Of a DNA stretch of 45,001 nucleotides, positions 28,859 to 37,105 are shown in pieces. The notes below the pieces were generated by a model. It saw nothing but the letters and a program-made list of their open reading frames with translations. It had not been told where the DNA came from and ran no database searches. This stretch comes from DATAXP01 sp036272935 (lineage in GTDB: Bacteria; Planctomycetota; Planctomycetia; Pirellulales; PNKZ01). Where the stretch lies: NCBI GenBank assembly GCA_036272935.1, contig DATAXP010000130.1, positions 1 to 45,001 on the forward strand, written 5' to 3'. Each line of letters begins with the position of its first letter. Within the stretch, counting starts at the first letter, position 1. The position numbers and the translations under genes were made by a program.

Positions 28859-29121
28859 ATGAGAGCGGAAGACTTCAAGGCACTGATACGCAAGTTGCCG
28901 TTCAGGCCCTTTCGAATTCAGATGACGGATGGTCAAACGTACGACGTGCGGCATCCCGACTTCGTACTGTGAGCCGCTCGTGGGTTGAAATTGGAATTCC
29001 CGACGACCCGTCATCGGGAGTCGCGGGGCGAATTGACCACTGTTCACTGCTGCACGTCGTCCGCGTTGAGGATCTGCCGATGCCGACGCCAACCAGCGGC
29101 GGCAACGGCGAGCAACACTGA
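28859..29121 (+). pseudogene. small conserved protein interrupted by a one-base frameshift
   Basis: ATG 28859 opens MRAEDFKALIRKLPFRPFRI, then MTDGQTYDVRHPDFVL, and stops at 28972 after 37 residues. Reading on in the next frame from 28969 gives VSRSWVEIGIPDD and continues for 50 codons without a stop to 29119-29121, through HCSLLHVVRVEDLP. Together these make an 87-residue protein of a shape I recall from small planctomycete genes ('PFRPFRI...DG..YDVRHP...LLHIVRIEDL'). The seam is at about 28967-28969, where one added base would restore the frame. It may be a decayed gene, a sequencing error or programmed slippage. Function unknown. Confidence 0.65.
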
Positions 29122-29145
29122 CGCTGCGAACCGCACGGACCGACG

Positions 29146-29586
29146 TCAGTTGATCCGGCAGCTACCGTCGTCGCACGTTGCGGCGCGGCCGAACAGATAC
29201 CGTCGCCTGGCGAACATCTGATACAGTCGCTGCCAAAGCGGCAGGCTGAATGGAATGTGCAGCAAGGGCGCCAGCCAGTACAGCCTTGGCAGCCGGCGCG
29301 ACAGGTAGCGGAACGCCGCGGCACCCCAGTGACGCTGGCCGCGGCGATCGACGACGACGATGTTTTGCATCAGGTCGTCATGCCGCAGATCAGGCCAACG
29401 TCGTGTCACCTCGGGATCGTGCAGCGACACGAACACCAACCGTCGGCCGCGATCAAGCCGCGCCAACCGCTCCATGGAGCCGCGGCAAACGCGGCAATGT
29501 CCATCGTAGATGACGACGTCGGCGGTCGGCTGCTCGCCGAGCGACGCTGGCGGGACATCGGTCGTGGATGGGGTCGCAATGCTCAT
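29146..29586 (-). CDS. DCC-family thiol-disulfide protein (DUF393)
   Basis: A 146-residue protein of the DCC family, named for its Asp-Cys-Cys motif, seen here as YDGHCRVCRGSM with Cys31 and Cys34. The fold is thioredoxin-like, so a redox role is likely though substrates are not known for the family. LVFVSLHDPEV and VVVDRRGQRHWGAAAFRYL are typical following segments. The frame extends upstream to 29625, but ATG 29586 is preferred. A perfect TATAAT ends six bases before that ATG on the minus strand, so a leaderless transcript is possible, although no good -35 is seen. Confidence 0.87.
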   Translation of the reverse strand: MSIATPSTTDVPPASLGEQPTADVVIYDGHCRVCRGSMERLARLDRGRRLVFVSLHDPEVTRRWPDLRHDDLMQNIVVVDRRGQRHWGAAAFRYLSRRLPRLYWLAPLLHIPFSLPLWQRLYQMFARRRYLFGRAATCDDGSCRIN

Positions 29587-29658
29587 GGCGGAATTATACT
29601 GCAACCGCAAAGGGCGCGGGTGCATTAACCGCCCGAGGACGACCAGCCAGATAACGGC

Positions 29659-29904
29659 TCAGTGCGCCTTGACGCGCTGCGGAATCGTGAAGCTGTAGAG
29701 GACCGTCACGGCCCCGCCTGCCAGCAGGCTCCACGGTGCCCAGTCGGGCGGCGTGACCTCGTAGGGCCGGCCGACGGCGACCTCGCCCAGCATGCCGCCG
29801 CTGGTGGTGGGCCGGCTATTAAGAATCGCCTTTTCGATCGCCAAGCACTCGACGCCGATGATGCAGCACGACACTCCCAACGCGATGAACAGCGAGCGCC
29901 ACAC
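29659..29904 (-). CDS. small two-helix membrane protein
   Basis: An 81-residue protein with two hydrophobic segments: FIALGVSCCIIGVECLAI near the N-terminus and PWSLLAGGAVTVLYSFTIP near the C-terminus, separated by a polar loop. A GTG start at 29904 has GGAG about eleven bases upstream. I recall similar short proteins in planctomycetes, with WAPWSLL and VLYSFTIP conserved, but no function. It lies 72 bases upstream of the DCC-family gene on the same strand, so co-transcription is possible. Confidence 0.65.
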   Translation of the reverse strand: MWRSLFIALGVSCCIIGVECLAIEKAILNSRPTTSGGMLGEVAVGRPYEVTPPDWAPWSLLAGGAVTVLYSFTIPQRVKAH

Positions 29905-30230
29905 AGGCTTTCAAACTCCGAAAATGGTTGTGGGGCGAAATTCTCGGCGGGCGTGGAACGTGCCCTGATGCGCATTGCATCGATCCGCGACGCTCGTGGA
30001 CTGCAATCCGATCGTACAAATCATGCTCGTGGCGCACGGTGGGGTTGCAGCAGCCATGAGCACACGGACCGCCCGTAACGACGCTGCGGTTTCGACTTAT
30101 GCGACGCGTGCGGGAGTTCTTAACTCTGAGCGTCGTGGCATCGCTGCCGCTTGGGAAGGCTCGCGTGGCGGCGCAAAACTTACGAGCGTCGCCGAGCCGA
30201 TCTGTTTACGAGAAGCGGGCGATTGCGCGG
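29905..30230. other. intergenic region upstream of the PAS-GAF-receiver gene
   Basis: I see no supported gene in this 326-bp stretch between divergent genes. An open frame continuous with the downstream gene starts at 30099, but its codon pattern and the internal promoter at 30231 argue that it is not translated. Confidence 0.5.
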
Positions 30231-30259
30231 TTGTTCGGTTCGATAGGGAAACCTATAAT
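30231..30259 (+). promoter_or_regulatory. sigma70-like promoter of the PAS-GAF-receiver gene
   Basis: TTGTTC (30231-30236) and a perfect TATAAT (30254-30259) are 17 bases apart. Initiation near 30266 gives a leader of about 35-45 bases to the start codon. Confidence 0.6.
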
Positions 30260-30308
30260 GCTGTTGGGGGTTAGGAGCGGAGTAAGGGAGCTAGCGCCGT
30301 TGGCGTCG

Positions 30309-32033
30309 ATGCCCAAACTATTGATTGTCGCGGACCATCAGGCCGAGCAGGCCGACGGCGCGGATGCCGCAGCGATCGAACGGCTGGGCGCGGTGTTCGA
30401 GATCGTGCAGGTTCCCGACTCGATGCTCGCCCTAGGGCGCCTGGCGCGCGAAGAGTTCGCCGGTGTGTACATCGCCGGTGGCTTTCAGAAAGACGCGGCA
30501 ACCGTCGGCGGCCTGTTGCAGAACGAGCGCATCCTGCAAGGCATGCCCGACGGAGTCGTGCTGCTCGACAGTGACAATACCATTCTCTGGGGCAACGGCC
30601 GGTTGCGCGAATGGTGTAATCGCGACATCGTGATGGGCGCGAACTTTTACTCGGTGCTCGGCAGCCCTGAGATTCTCGGCCCCGACTTCTGTCCGTTCCA
30701 CACGGCCCTGGCCACCAGCAACGCCAGCAGCTCCACACTGCGGTCGAGCGACAACCGCTACTACCGTGTCCACGCGGCCCCGGTGCTCGAGGCGGGCGGT
30801 CCTCCCAAGAACCTGATCGTGACCATTCGCGATGTCACGGCCGAGGTGCTCCAACAGCAAAAACTCGCCGCCATCCACCAGGCGGGCGTCGAACTGGCCG
30901 ACCTGGCTCCCGACGAGCTGTCGCGCATGACGGTCGAGGAACGCAAGGAGCTACTCAAGGCGAACATCCTGCACTACACGCAGGACCTGCTGAACTTCAA
31001 CGTCGTCGAGATTCGCCTGCTCGATTCCAAGACCGGCCGGCTCGAGCCGCTGCTGTACGAAGGGATCGTCCCTGAGGCCGCCGAGCGCGTGCTGTATCCA
31101 AAGACGCAAGGCAACGGCGTTACCGGGTTCGTCGCCGCCACCGGGCAAAGCTACCTGTGCGAAGACACGACCGAGGACCCGTTGTACCTGGAAGGGGCAA
31201 AAGGAGCGAAGAGCTCGCTCACCGTGCCGCTGGTGCTGCACGACCAGGTGATCGGTACGTTCAACGTCGAGAGCCCCGAGCCGCGGGCCTTCACGGAGAA
31301 CGACCTGCAGTTCCTCGAAATCTTCAGCCGCGACGTGGCGGCTTCGATCAACACGCTGGAGCTGCTCGTCGCACAAGAGGCTAACGCCGCGGCCGGCACG
31401 ATCGACGCCGTACACAGCGCCGTGGCCTTGCCGGTCGACGAGATTCTAAACGACGCAGTGAACATCATGGAGCGGTACATCGGGCACGAGCCCGAGGTGA
31501 CCGAGCGGATCAAGCGCATTCTCCGCAATGCCCGCGACATCAAGCAGGTGATCCAGAAGGTGGGCCAGCAAATGGCGCCGACCGAGGCCCTGCCAACCGG
31601 TGTCGCGACCAACGATCGTCCCGAGCTGCGCGGCCTCAAGGTGCTGGTGGTCGATACCGACGAAGCGGTCCGCAGCCAGAGCCACGCCCTGCTCGATCGT
31701 TACGGCTGCGTCGTCGAAACCGCCCACGATGGCACCGAAGCCGTGTCGATGGTCCGCGCGATGAGCCTCACCGACAACTACGACGTGATCATCACCGACA
31801 TCCGCCTGCCCGACACGACCGGCTACGAGCTGCTGATGAAGCTGGCCCAGGTGATCGAACACGTGCCGATTGTGTTGATGACCGGCTTCGGGTACGATCC
31901 CGGCCATTCGATCCCCAACGCCAAGCGGGCCGGTTTCAGTCCCGTGCTGCTGTACAAGCCGTTCAGCCTCGACCAGTTGCTCAATGCGGTCGAGCAGGTC
32001 ATGCGCCAGGAGCGGCCGGTCCGGCAGTCGTAG
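30309..32033 (+). CDS. PAS-GAF-receiver signalling protein without a kinase domain
   Basis: A 574-residue cytosolic protein. Order: an N-terminal receiver-like fold of about 65 residues lacking the usual phosphoacceptor motif, a PAS domain (about 74-190, VVLLDSDNTILWGN to IVTIRDVTAEV), a GAF domain (about 225-370), a short helical segment (VDEILNDAVNIMERY), and a C-terminal receiver (about 440-565) with phosphoacceptor Asp in IITDIRLPD and Lys in LLYKPFS. No H-box or ATPase motifs are seen, so it is not a histidine kinase. It may sense a ligand through PAS/GAF and receive phosphate from elsewhere. ATG 30309 is used here; an in-frame TTG at 30300, nine bases after AGGGAG, is a serious alternative. 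Confidence 0.87.
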   Translation: MPKLLIVADHQAEQADGADAAAIERLGAVFEIVQVPDSMLALGRLAREEFAGVYIAGGFQKDAATVGGLLQNERILQGMPDGVVLLDSDNTILWGNGRLREWCNRDIVMGANFYSVLGSPEILGPDFCPFHTALATSNASSSTLRSSDNRYYRVHAAPVLEAGGPPKNLIVTIRDVTAEVLQQQKLAAIHQAGVELADLAPDELSRMTVEERKELLKANILHYTQDLLNFNVVEIRLLDSKTGRLEPLLYEGIVPEAAERVLYPKTQGNGVTGFVAATGQSYLCEDTTEDPLYLEGAKGAKSSLTVPLVLHDQVIGTFNVESPEPRAFTENDLQFLEIFSRDVAASINTLELLVAQEANAAAGTIDAVHSAVALPVDEILNDAVNIMERYIGHEPEVTERIKRILRNARDIKQVIQKVGQQMAPTEALPTGVATNDRPELRGLKVLVVDTDEAVRSQSHALLDRYGCVVETAHDGTEAVSMVRAMSLTDNYDVIITDIRLPDTTGYELLMKLAQVIEHVPIVLMTGFGYDPGHSIPNAKRAGFSPVLLYKPFSLDQLLNAVEQVMRQERPVRQS

Positions 32034-32099
32034 CGATCCAGTCCGATGGTGGATCGCGCCGCTGCTCGCTTCGCGATTTCTGCATGTAGCCCCTCGACG

Positions 32100-33350
32100 A
32101 TGCACGTTCTCGATTGGTTGTGTTACGCCGCGGCGCTAGTGGGGCACCTGGCCTTGTGCGCGGCGTTCAACAACCGCGTGCACGCCATGCACTTTCCGCG
32201 CGCGGTGATCGAAACATCGAACTGGATCGTGCGGCTGTGGGCCGTCGGTCTGCCGGCATCGATCGCGGCGATTGGCCTGTACGCCGGACCGCAGACGATC
32301 AGCCTTTTCACTCCCAGCGGCGTTCCGCTCCCAGTGCTCTTTTATGTCGCTGTGTGTGCGTTCGTCGGAGCGGTGCTCGTTCCTTGGGAATGGCTTCGTC
32401 GCAAACTTACGGTGCGCCCCTTGGCACTCGGCAGGCAGCTATCGACTCGCCACGACTTCTGGCCGCAGTTCAAGTATTGCTCCGATCAAAGCCTCACGGG
32501 CCGGCTGCTTTGCGCGTTGCCGCTCAACGAGAGCCTGCAAATCGAGTGCACCGAAAAGCACCTGGTACTCCCTAATCTGCCGAGTGAGCTGGAAGGACTG
32601 TCGATCGCCCATATTTCCGACCTGCACTTCACTGGGCGCGTACCGCGAGAGTTCTTTGAGCGGGCCGTCGAGATGGTCAACGAATTGGAGCCCGACCTGG
32701 TTGCCGTCACCGGCGACATTTGCGAGCACGCGCATACCGTATCGTGGGTTGCTCCGCTGCTGGGCGCGCTGCGCTCCCGCCTGGGTGTGTACTACGTCGT
32801 CGGCAACCACGACGTGCGGAAGAACCTTCGCGCGCTGCGCCGCGAACTGCGGTCCACCGACCTGATCGATCTCGGTGGTCGCTGGCGGCAGCTCGACATC
32901 AGCGGCACGTCGATCATCCTCGCCGGCAACGAACTGCCATGGTCGGCCCCGGCTGCCGACATGAAAACCTGCGCACCGATCGAAGAAGCCCGTCGCCACG
33001 GCGACCCCGAACCGTTCAAGCTGCTGCTCTCGCATTCGCCCGACCAGTTCCCTTGGGCGCGGCGACATGGGTTCGACTTAATGCTCGCCGGCCACACGCA
33101 CGGCGGGCAAATCGTATTTCCCGGCATCGGTTCGATATTGTGCCCCAGTCGCTTCGGCAGCCGTTACGCCAGTGGAGCGTTCTACGAACCGCCGACAGTA
33201 CTGCACGTCAGCCGCGGTCTCTCGGGCGATACGCCGCTGCGTTGGAATTGTCGACCGGAAATCACCCGCTTGGTGCTGGTACGCGGCGACGCTCCGGCAC
33301 GACTTGCCGTGTCGCAAGCGGCCTCCGCAGCGGCCTTCGCCACTCGATGA
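32100..33350 (+). CDS. membrane-anchored metallophosphoesterase
   Basis: A 416-residue protein with three hydrophobic segments in the first 110 residues, then a calcineurin-like phosphoesterase domain. Metal-ligand motifs in order: DLHFTG, VTGDICEH, VGNHD, LLLSHSPD and AGHTHGGQ. The arrangement resembles YkoQ/YaeI-type enzymes, some of which are lipid-phosphate or UDP-sugar pyrophosphate hydrolases; the substrate here is not determined. ATG 32100 is chosen because it begins the hydrophobic N-terminus; an upstream ATG at 32046 is also in frame. The stop overlaps the tyrA start as ATGA, so the two genes are translationally coupled. Confidence 0.9.
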   Translation: MHVLDWLCYAAALVGHLALCAAFNNRVHAMHFPRAVIETSNWIVRLWAVGLPASIAAIGLYAGPQTISLFTPSGVPLPVLFYVAVCAFVGAVLVPWEWLRRKLTVRPLALGRQLSTRHDFWPQFKYCSDQSLTGRLLCALPLNESLQIECTEKHLVLPNLPSELEGLSIAHISDLHFTGRVPREFFERAVEMVNELEPDLVAVTGDICEHAHTVSWVAPLLGALRSRLGVYYVVGNHDVRKNLRALRRELRSTDLIDLGGRWRQLDISGTSIILAGNELPWSAPAADMKTCAPIEEARRHGDPEPFKLLLSHSPDQFPWARRHGFDLMLAGHTHGGQIVFPGIGSILCPSRFGSRYASGAFYEPPTVLHVSRGLSGDTPLRWNCRPEITRLVLVRGDAPARLAVSQAASAAAFATR

Positions 33351-34207
33351 ACCTCGCCATGCCGCACACTTGGCAACGCGTCGCGATCGTCGGCGTCGGC
33401 TTGATCGGCGGATCGATCGGCATCGATTTGCTCAGGCGCGGACTGGCAAAGTCAGTTGTCGGCATCGGTCGCAACAAGGCATCGCTGGCCGACGCGCTCA
33501 AGGCGCATGCTGTGACCGATACCACGCTCGACCTGGAGCAGGGTGTCGCGGAAGCGGACCTAATCGTGGTCTGCACCCCGGTTGGACAAATTGCTGCCGA
33601 CGTGCGACGAGCCGCGACGGCCTGCCGTCCAGGGACAATTATCACCGATGCCGGCAGCACGAAGGCTGCAATCGTCGCCGAGCTTGACGGGCAGCTTGCC
33701 GGAGACGTCGCATTTGTCGGCAGCCATCCCTTGGCCGGCAGCGAGAAGCGCGGCCCCACCGCCGCAACTGCCGACTTGTTCGTCGATCGCACGGTGGTCG
33801 TAACGCCAAGCGAGCGTTCGCGGTCGGCCGACGTCAGTCGGGTCACCGGCTTTTGGAAATCGCTGGGCGCGCGGGTCGTGACCATAGCTGCCGACGAGCA
33901 CGATCGCATTGTCGCCGCGACCAGCCATCTGCCGCACATCGCCGCCAGTGCGTTGGCCGCGTCGCTTGTCGAGGGGGACCTACCGCTGGTGGCGCGCGGG
34001 TGGCTCGACGCAACGCGCCTGGCGGCAGGCGATCCGGGCTTGTGGCGACAAATTCTTCTGGCCAACCGCGACCATCTGCTGGACGCCTTGCGACGATACG
34101 ATGAATCACTTGGCCGGCTGCGCGCGGCGCTCGAGCACGCCGACGGTGACGCGATCGAGCGGTTCCTGGCCGACGCAAAGCAAACCCGCGATCGATTCGA
34201 GACGTAA
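33347..34207 (+). CDS. tyrA: prephenate dehydrogenase
   Basis: A 286-residue NAD(P)-dependent enzyme of tyrosine biosynthesis that oxidatively decarboxylates prephenate (or arogenate). The dinucleotide fold is VGVGLIGGSIG at residues 15-25; VVCTPVGQIA, DAGSTKA and GSHPLAGSEKRG are hallmark family segments. SHLPHIAASALA with the catalytic-region histidine follows. No chorismate mutase or ACT domain is attached. ATG 33347 overlaps the preceding stop (ATGA); ATG 33359 is an alternative. An ABC ATPase gene starts six bases after the stop, so the run 32100-34972 looks like one operon. Confidence 0.93.
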   Translation: MNLAMPHTWQRVAIVGVGLIGGSIGIDLLRRGLAKSVVGIGRNKASLADALKAHAVTDTTLDLEQGVAEADLIVVCTPVGQIAADVRRAATACRPGTIITDAGSTKAAIVAELDGQLAGDVAFVGSHPLAGSEKRGPTAATADLFVDRTVVVTPSERSRSADVSRVTGFWKSLGARVVTIAADEHDRIVAATSHLPHIAASALAASLVEGDLPLVARGWLDATRLAAGDPGLWRQILLANRDHLLDALRRYDESLGRLRAALEHADGDAIERFLADAKQTRDRFET

Positions 34208-34213
34208 AGCCTC

Positions 34214-34972
34214 ATGAGCGCTGCGGAACCACTGATCGCCGTTGATCGGGTCACCAAGCGCTTTGGCGACCGGCTGGTGCTGGACGACGTGAGCGTGTCG
34301 ATCGGCGCGGGCGAAACGGTCGCGATGATCGGCCCCAGCGGCGGCGGCAAAAGCACGCTGCTGCGCTGCATGAACGGCCTGACGCCGCACGACGACGGAA
34401 CCATCCGCGTCGGCGAACATCAGTTGTCGGCCGGCAACGGTCGCCGCACGACAACAGCCCTCGGCGCAGTGCGTCGGCTGATGGGGATGGTGTTCCAGGA
34501 TTTCCAATTGTTCCCGCACCTCACGGCACTGGAAAACGTCGTGGAGGCGCCAATCCGCGTACTCGGCCGCACACGCGACGTGTCGGCCGAAATGGCCCAC
34601 GAACTGTTGCGGCGGGTCGGGCTCGGCGATCGCGCCGAGGCGTATCCCCGGCAGCTCTCCGGAGGGCAAAAGCAGCGCGTCGCGATCGCTCGCGCTTTGG
34701 CGATGCAGCCGCGAGGCCTGCTGTGCGACGAAATCACCAGCGCGCTCGATCCGGAGCTGAAGCACGAGGTGCTCGAAGTGCTCGCCGATCTGAAGAGCGA
34801 CGGCATGACCCTGCTGGTCGTTACCCACGAGATCGGCTTTGCGCGGCGCTGCGCCGACCGCGTCGTGGTGCTCGCCGGCGGGAAGATCATCGAGGACGGC
34901 CCGCCGGCCGAAGTGCTCGACAATCCGCAATCGCCGCGGACGCGGCAGTTTTTGAGCAACGTGATGGCATAG
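34214..34972 (+). CDS. ABC transporter ATP-binding protein, polar amino acid type
   Basis: A 252-residue ATPase subunit. Walker A is GPSGGGKST at 40-48, the Q-loop is in MVFQDFQLFPHLT, the signature is LSGGQKQR at 148-155, Walker B ends in Asp172-Glu173 (LLCDEITSALDP) and the switch histidine is in VVTHEIGF. The wording is that of GlnQ/HisP-like subunits for polar amino acids. No permease or binding protein gene is adjacent, since the next gene is convergent, so its membrane partner must be elsewhere. It follows tyrA by six bases, which might tie it to aromatic amino acid supply, though that is inference. Confidence 0.92.
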   Translation: MSAAEPLIAVDRVTKRFGDRLVLDDVSVSIGAGETVAMIGPSGGGKSTLLRCMNGLTPHDDGTIRVGEHQLSAGNGRRTTTALGAVRRLMGMVFQDFQLFPHLTALENVVEAPIRVLGRTRDVSAEMAHELLRRVGLGDRAEAYPRQLSGGQKQRVAIARALAMQPRGLLCDEITSALDPELKHEVLEVLADLKSDGMTLLVVTHEIGFARRCADRVVVLAGGKIIEDGPPAEVLDNPQSPRTRQFLSNVMA

Positions 34973-34980
34973 TTAGCGTC

Positions 34981-35039
34981 CGCTTAGCCGGGGTCGTCCA
35001 CGACCCGCAAACGCGCCGCGTGGACGCGGCGGCTAAGCG
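34981..35039. repeat. cloverleaf-like inverted repeat between convergent genes
   Basis: Outer arms CGCTTAGCCG (34981-34990) and CGGCTAAGCG (35030-35039) are perfect complements. Inside are two more perfect hairpins: GGGTCGT-CC-ACGACCC (34991-35006) and CGCCGCG-TGGA-CGCGGCG (35014-35031, overlapping the outer arm by two bases). It sits between the ABC ATPase and the symporter and may be a bidirectional terminator or a mobile repeat. Confidence 0.7.
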
Positions 35040-35043
35040 ATCG

Positions 35044-36624
35044 TTATCCGTCGAACAGCCGCGACACGTGCTCCTCGCTTGGCGGCGTGGTTAGCAGACT
35101 CACCGCGAAACCCAGCACGCCCGACACCGCCAGGCCGTAGACCATCGGCTCCAGGCCCCAAAGCAGGTACGGGCGGAAAGCGTGCGTCGTCGTCCAGCCG
35201 ATCGAGTACAACACCCAGACCGTCGCCGATCCGCCAAGCATCGCGGCCATCGCACCGGCGGCCGTGGCGCGTCGCCAGTAGCACGCCATCACAGCCGGCC
35301 ACAGCAGGGAGCTCGCGCCGCAGGTGCTGCCGAACACGATCAGCGCCTGCAAATAGTTGGGGGGATAAATCACCGCGGCGACCCCGCCGACGCCCAACAG
35401 CGCGAGCGATACGTGCGTCATCCGGCGAATCTGCTTTTCACTGGCCTCGGGGTTGATGAAGCGCAGGTACACATCGCGAACGATGGCCGAGGCCATCACG
35501 ATCAAAAACGCGCTGACCGTAGCCATCACCGCGCCGAACGGCGCGGAGAGAATGATGCCTGCGATCAACGATCCCGCGGGTAATCCGTGCGTGCTCCAGA
35601 GAGCCATCCGCGGAATGATTTGATCGGACTTCTCGGGAGGCAGATCGGGAATAATCGACCGTGCCGCGATGCAAATGCAGATCAGCGGAATGTAAATGAA
35701 CAGGTTGTACGTACTCAAGCAGAAGATCGAACGGCGCAGGGTTGCGGTGTCCTTGCTGGCCATCACGCGCACCATGCTCGCCGGCGACGCCATACCCGCG
35801 TAGATCCAAACGAAGAACATCGACACCGCGGCACCGATCGGCAAGAACTCGTGCCCGTCGGTTGTGTAACCGGGGCCGAAGGCAAACGCGGGGCCGGTGT
35901 TCGTAACCGCCACGCGCGTTGCGTGCTCTAGTCCACCGGCCGCCGGCACCGTGAGCAGCAGCAGCACCATCACGCCGATGAGCATCAGCACGCTTTGGAA
36001 CAGATCGGTCCAGACGCTCGCCAGGAAGCCGCCCATCATCGTGTAGCCGACCACCGTCACCGCGAACACTGCCAAACCCACGTAATAGTCCATTTCCAAG
36101 GACGCCTGCACATCCTCACCCATCGACATCTCGTGAGCACCGGGGATCGAGAGCTGCATCAGGATCGCGCCGGCTTTGAACTGGGCGACCATCATGAATG
36201 ACATGTAGAACATGATCAGCAACGACGTGACCAGGCCGATCGTGGGATGATCGAATCGGCCGCGGAACAAGTCGGGAATGGTGATCGCGCTCGTCCGCCG
36301 TGAAAGCTGGCCAAGCCGCTTGCCGAGCACCGCGAAGCCCGTGAGCGGCACGAGCATGTAGCTGCCGATCCACAACGCCACGATCCAGCCGTGGCTGTAA
36401 ATCAACGAAGGCACGCCCATGAACGTGCCGCCGCTTTGCACCGTGGCCGTCAGCGCCATGGTCCAAACGCCGAGTCCGCGGTTGCCGAGGAAAAATCCCT
36501 TGAGGAACGAACCACGCTCGACCGCGCGCTGCGCCGCGATGCCGACCGCGCCCGAGACCACCAGCATAATGCCCAGCGCGGCCATCACGCCCCATCCGGC
36601 ATGTGGGGCGTCAGTCATGGGCAA
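35044..36624 (-). CDS. sodium/solute symporter, PanF-like
   Basis: A 526-residue polytopic membrane protein of the sodium:solute symporter (SSS) family with about 13 hydrophobic segments. Family traits: GFFLGNRGLGVWTMALTATV near residues 43-62 and GTFMGVPSLIYSHGW just after. Both the ATV-x-SGG stretch and the following helix fit the sodium-site region. The nearest familiar relative is the pantothenate carrier PanF, supported by a YhdT-like gene directly upstream overlapping by 14 bases, as yhdT and panF are paired in E. coli. Other solutes are possible. It converges on the ABC ATPase gene. Confidence 0.87.
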   Translation of the reverse strand: MPMTDAPHAGWGVMAALGIMLVVSGAVGIAAQRAVERGSFLKGFFLGNRGLGVWTMALTATVQSGGTFMGVPSLIYSHGWIVALWIGSYMLVPLTGFAVLGKRLGQLSRRTSAITIPDLFRGRFDHPTIGLVTSLLIMFYMSFMMVAQFKAGAILMQLSIPGAHEMSMGEDVQASLEMDYYVGLAVFAVTVVGYTMMGGFLASVWTDLFQSVLMLIGVMVLLLLTVPAAGGLEHATRVAVTNTGPAFAFGPGYTTDGHEFLPIGAAVSMFFVWIYAGMASPASMVRVMASKDTATLRRSIFCLSTYNLFIYIPLICICIAARSIIPDLPPEKSDQIIPRMALWSTHGLPAGSLIAGIILSAPFGAVMATVSAFLIVMASAIVRDVYLRFINPEASEKQIRRMTHVSLALLGVGGVAAVIYPPNYLQALIVFGSTCGASSLLWPAVMACYWRRATAAGAMAAMLGGSATVWVLYSIGWTTTHAFRPYLLWGLEPMVYGLAVSGVLGFAVSLLTTPPSEEHVSRLFDG

Positions 36625-36937
36625 TCTCTCCGCCGGCGGCGCTGTTCACCTCGGCGTCGTCTTCCAGCGGCGCGTCTTGCATCACCACGAATGCGAACAG
36701 GGCCGAGATCGCATAGCACACCCCCCACGGCGCCATGATGCCCCAAAAAACCCAGTCCGGAAAACCAAAGACGAACGACAGGGTATCGAATTCGCGGCCA
36801 TATCCCCGGTAGGCGCAGTAGCCTACTGTGTACACCAGGGCGCAAAACCAAATGGCCACCGTCCACGACGCTTCGCGGCGGGCACTCCGCAGCAGAGGGT
36901 TATCCGGATTGCGGGGCATGCAGGGAGGCGCGGTCAT
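36611..36937 (-). CDS. yhdT: YhdT-like small membrane protein (DUF997)
   Basis: A 108-residue protein with two hydrophobic segments: WTVAIWFCALVYTVGYCAY and FWGIMAPWGVCYAISALFAF. Between them GFPDWVFWG resembles the conserved centre of YhdT/DUF997. Its stop overlaps the symporter start region by 14 bases, so the two are translated together; such small proteins may be accessory subunits of the symporter. Several starts are possible (TTG 36943, ATG 36937, ATG 36919) and none has a clear ribosome site. Confidence 0.8.
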   Translation of the reverse strand: MTAPPCMPRNPDNPLLRSARREASWTVAIWFCALVYTVGYCAYRGYGREFDTLSFVFGFPDWVFWGIMAPWGVCYAISALFAFVVMQDAPLEDDAEVNSAAGGEIAHD

Positions 36938-37105
36938 CGGCAACGCGCCACAAGATCGAAAAGCTGCGACTTTCAGGGGGAGCGGAAAGCGGAGCGCGGT
37001 TAATAAAGCGTTATTTGCTTTGGATTTGAACTTGTAAAACTTACATTGCGTAGAAAGCGTTGACTAGTACGACTTTGAAGGGCCTTCTTCATAGGGATGC
37101 AATTT

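Noticed and set aside
30099..30308. In-frame N-terminal extension of the PAS-GAF-receiver protein
   Set aside because: A good promoter lies inside it at 30231-30259, and the extra residues match no domain.
32720..33346. Upstream extension of the prephenate dehydrogenase frame
   Set aside because: It overlaps the metallophosphoesterase domain; the ATGA overlap at 33347 fixes the start.
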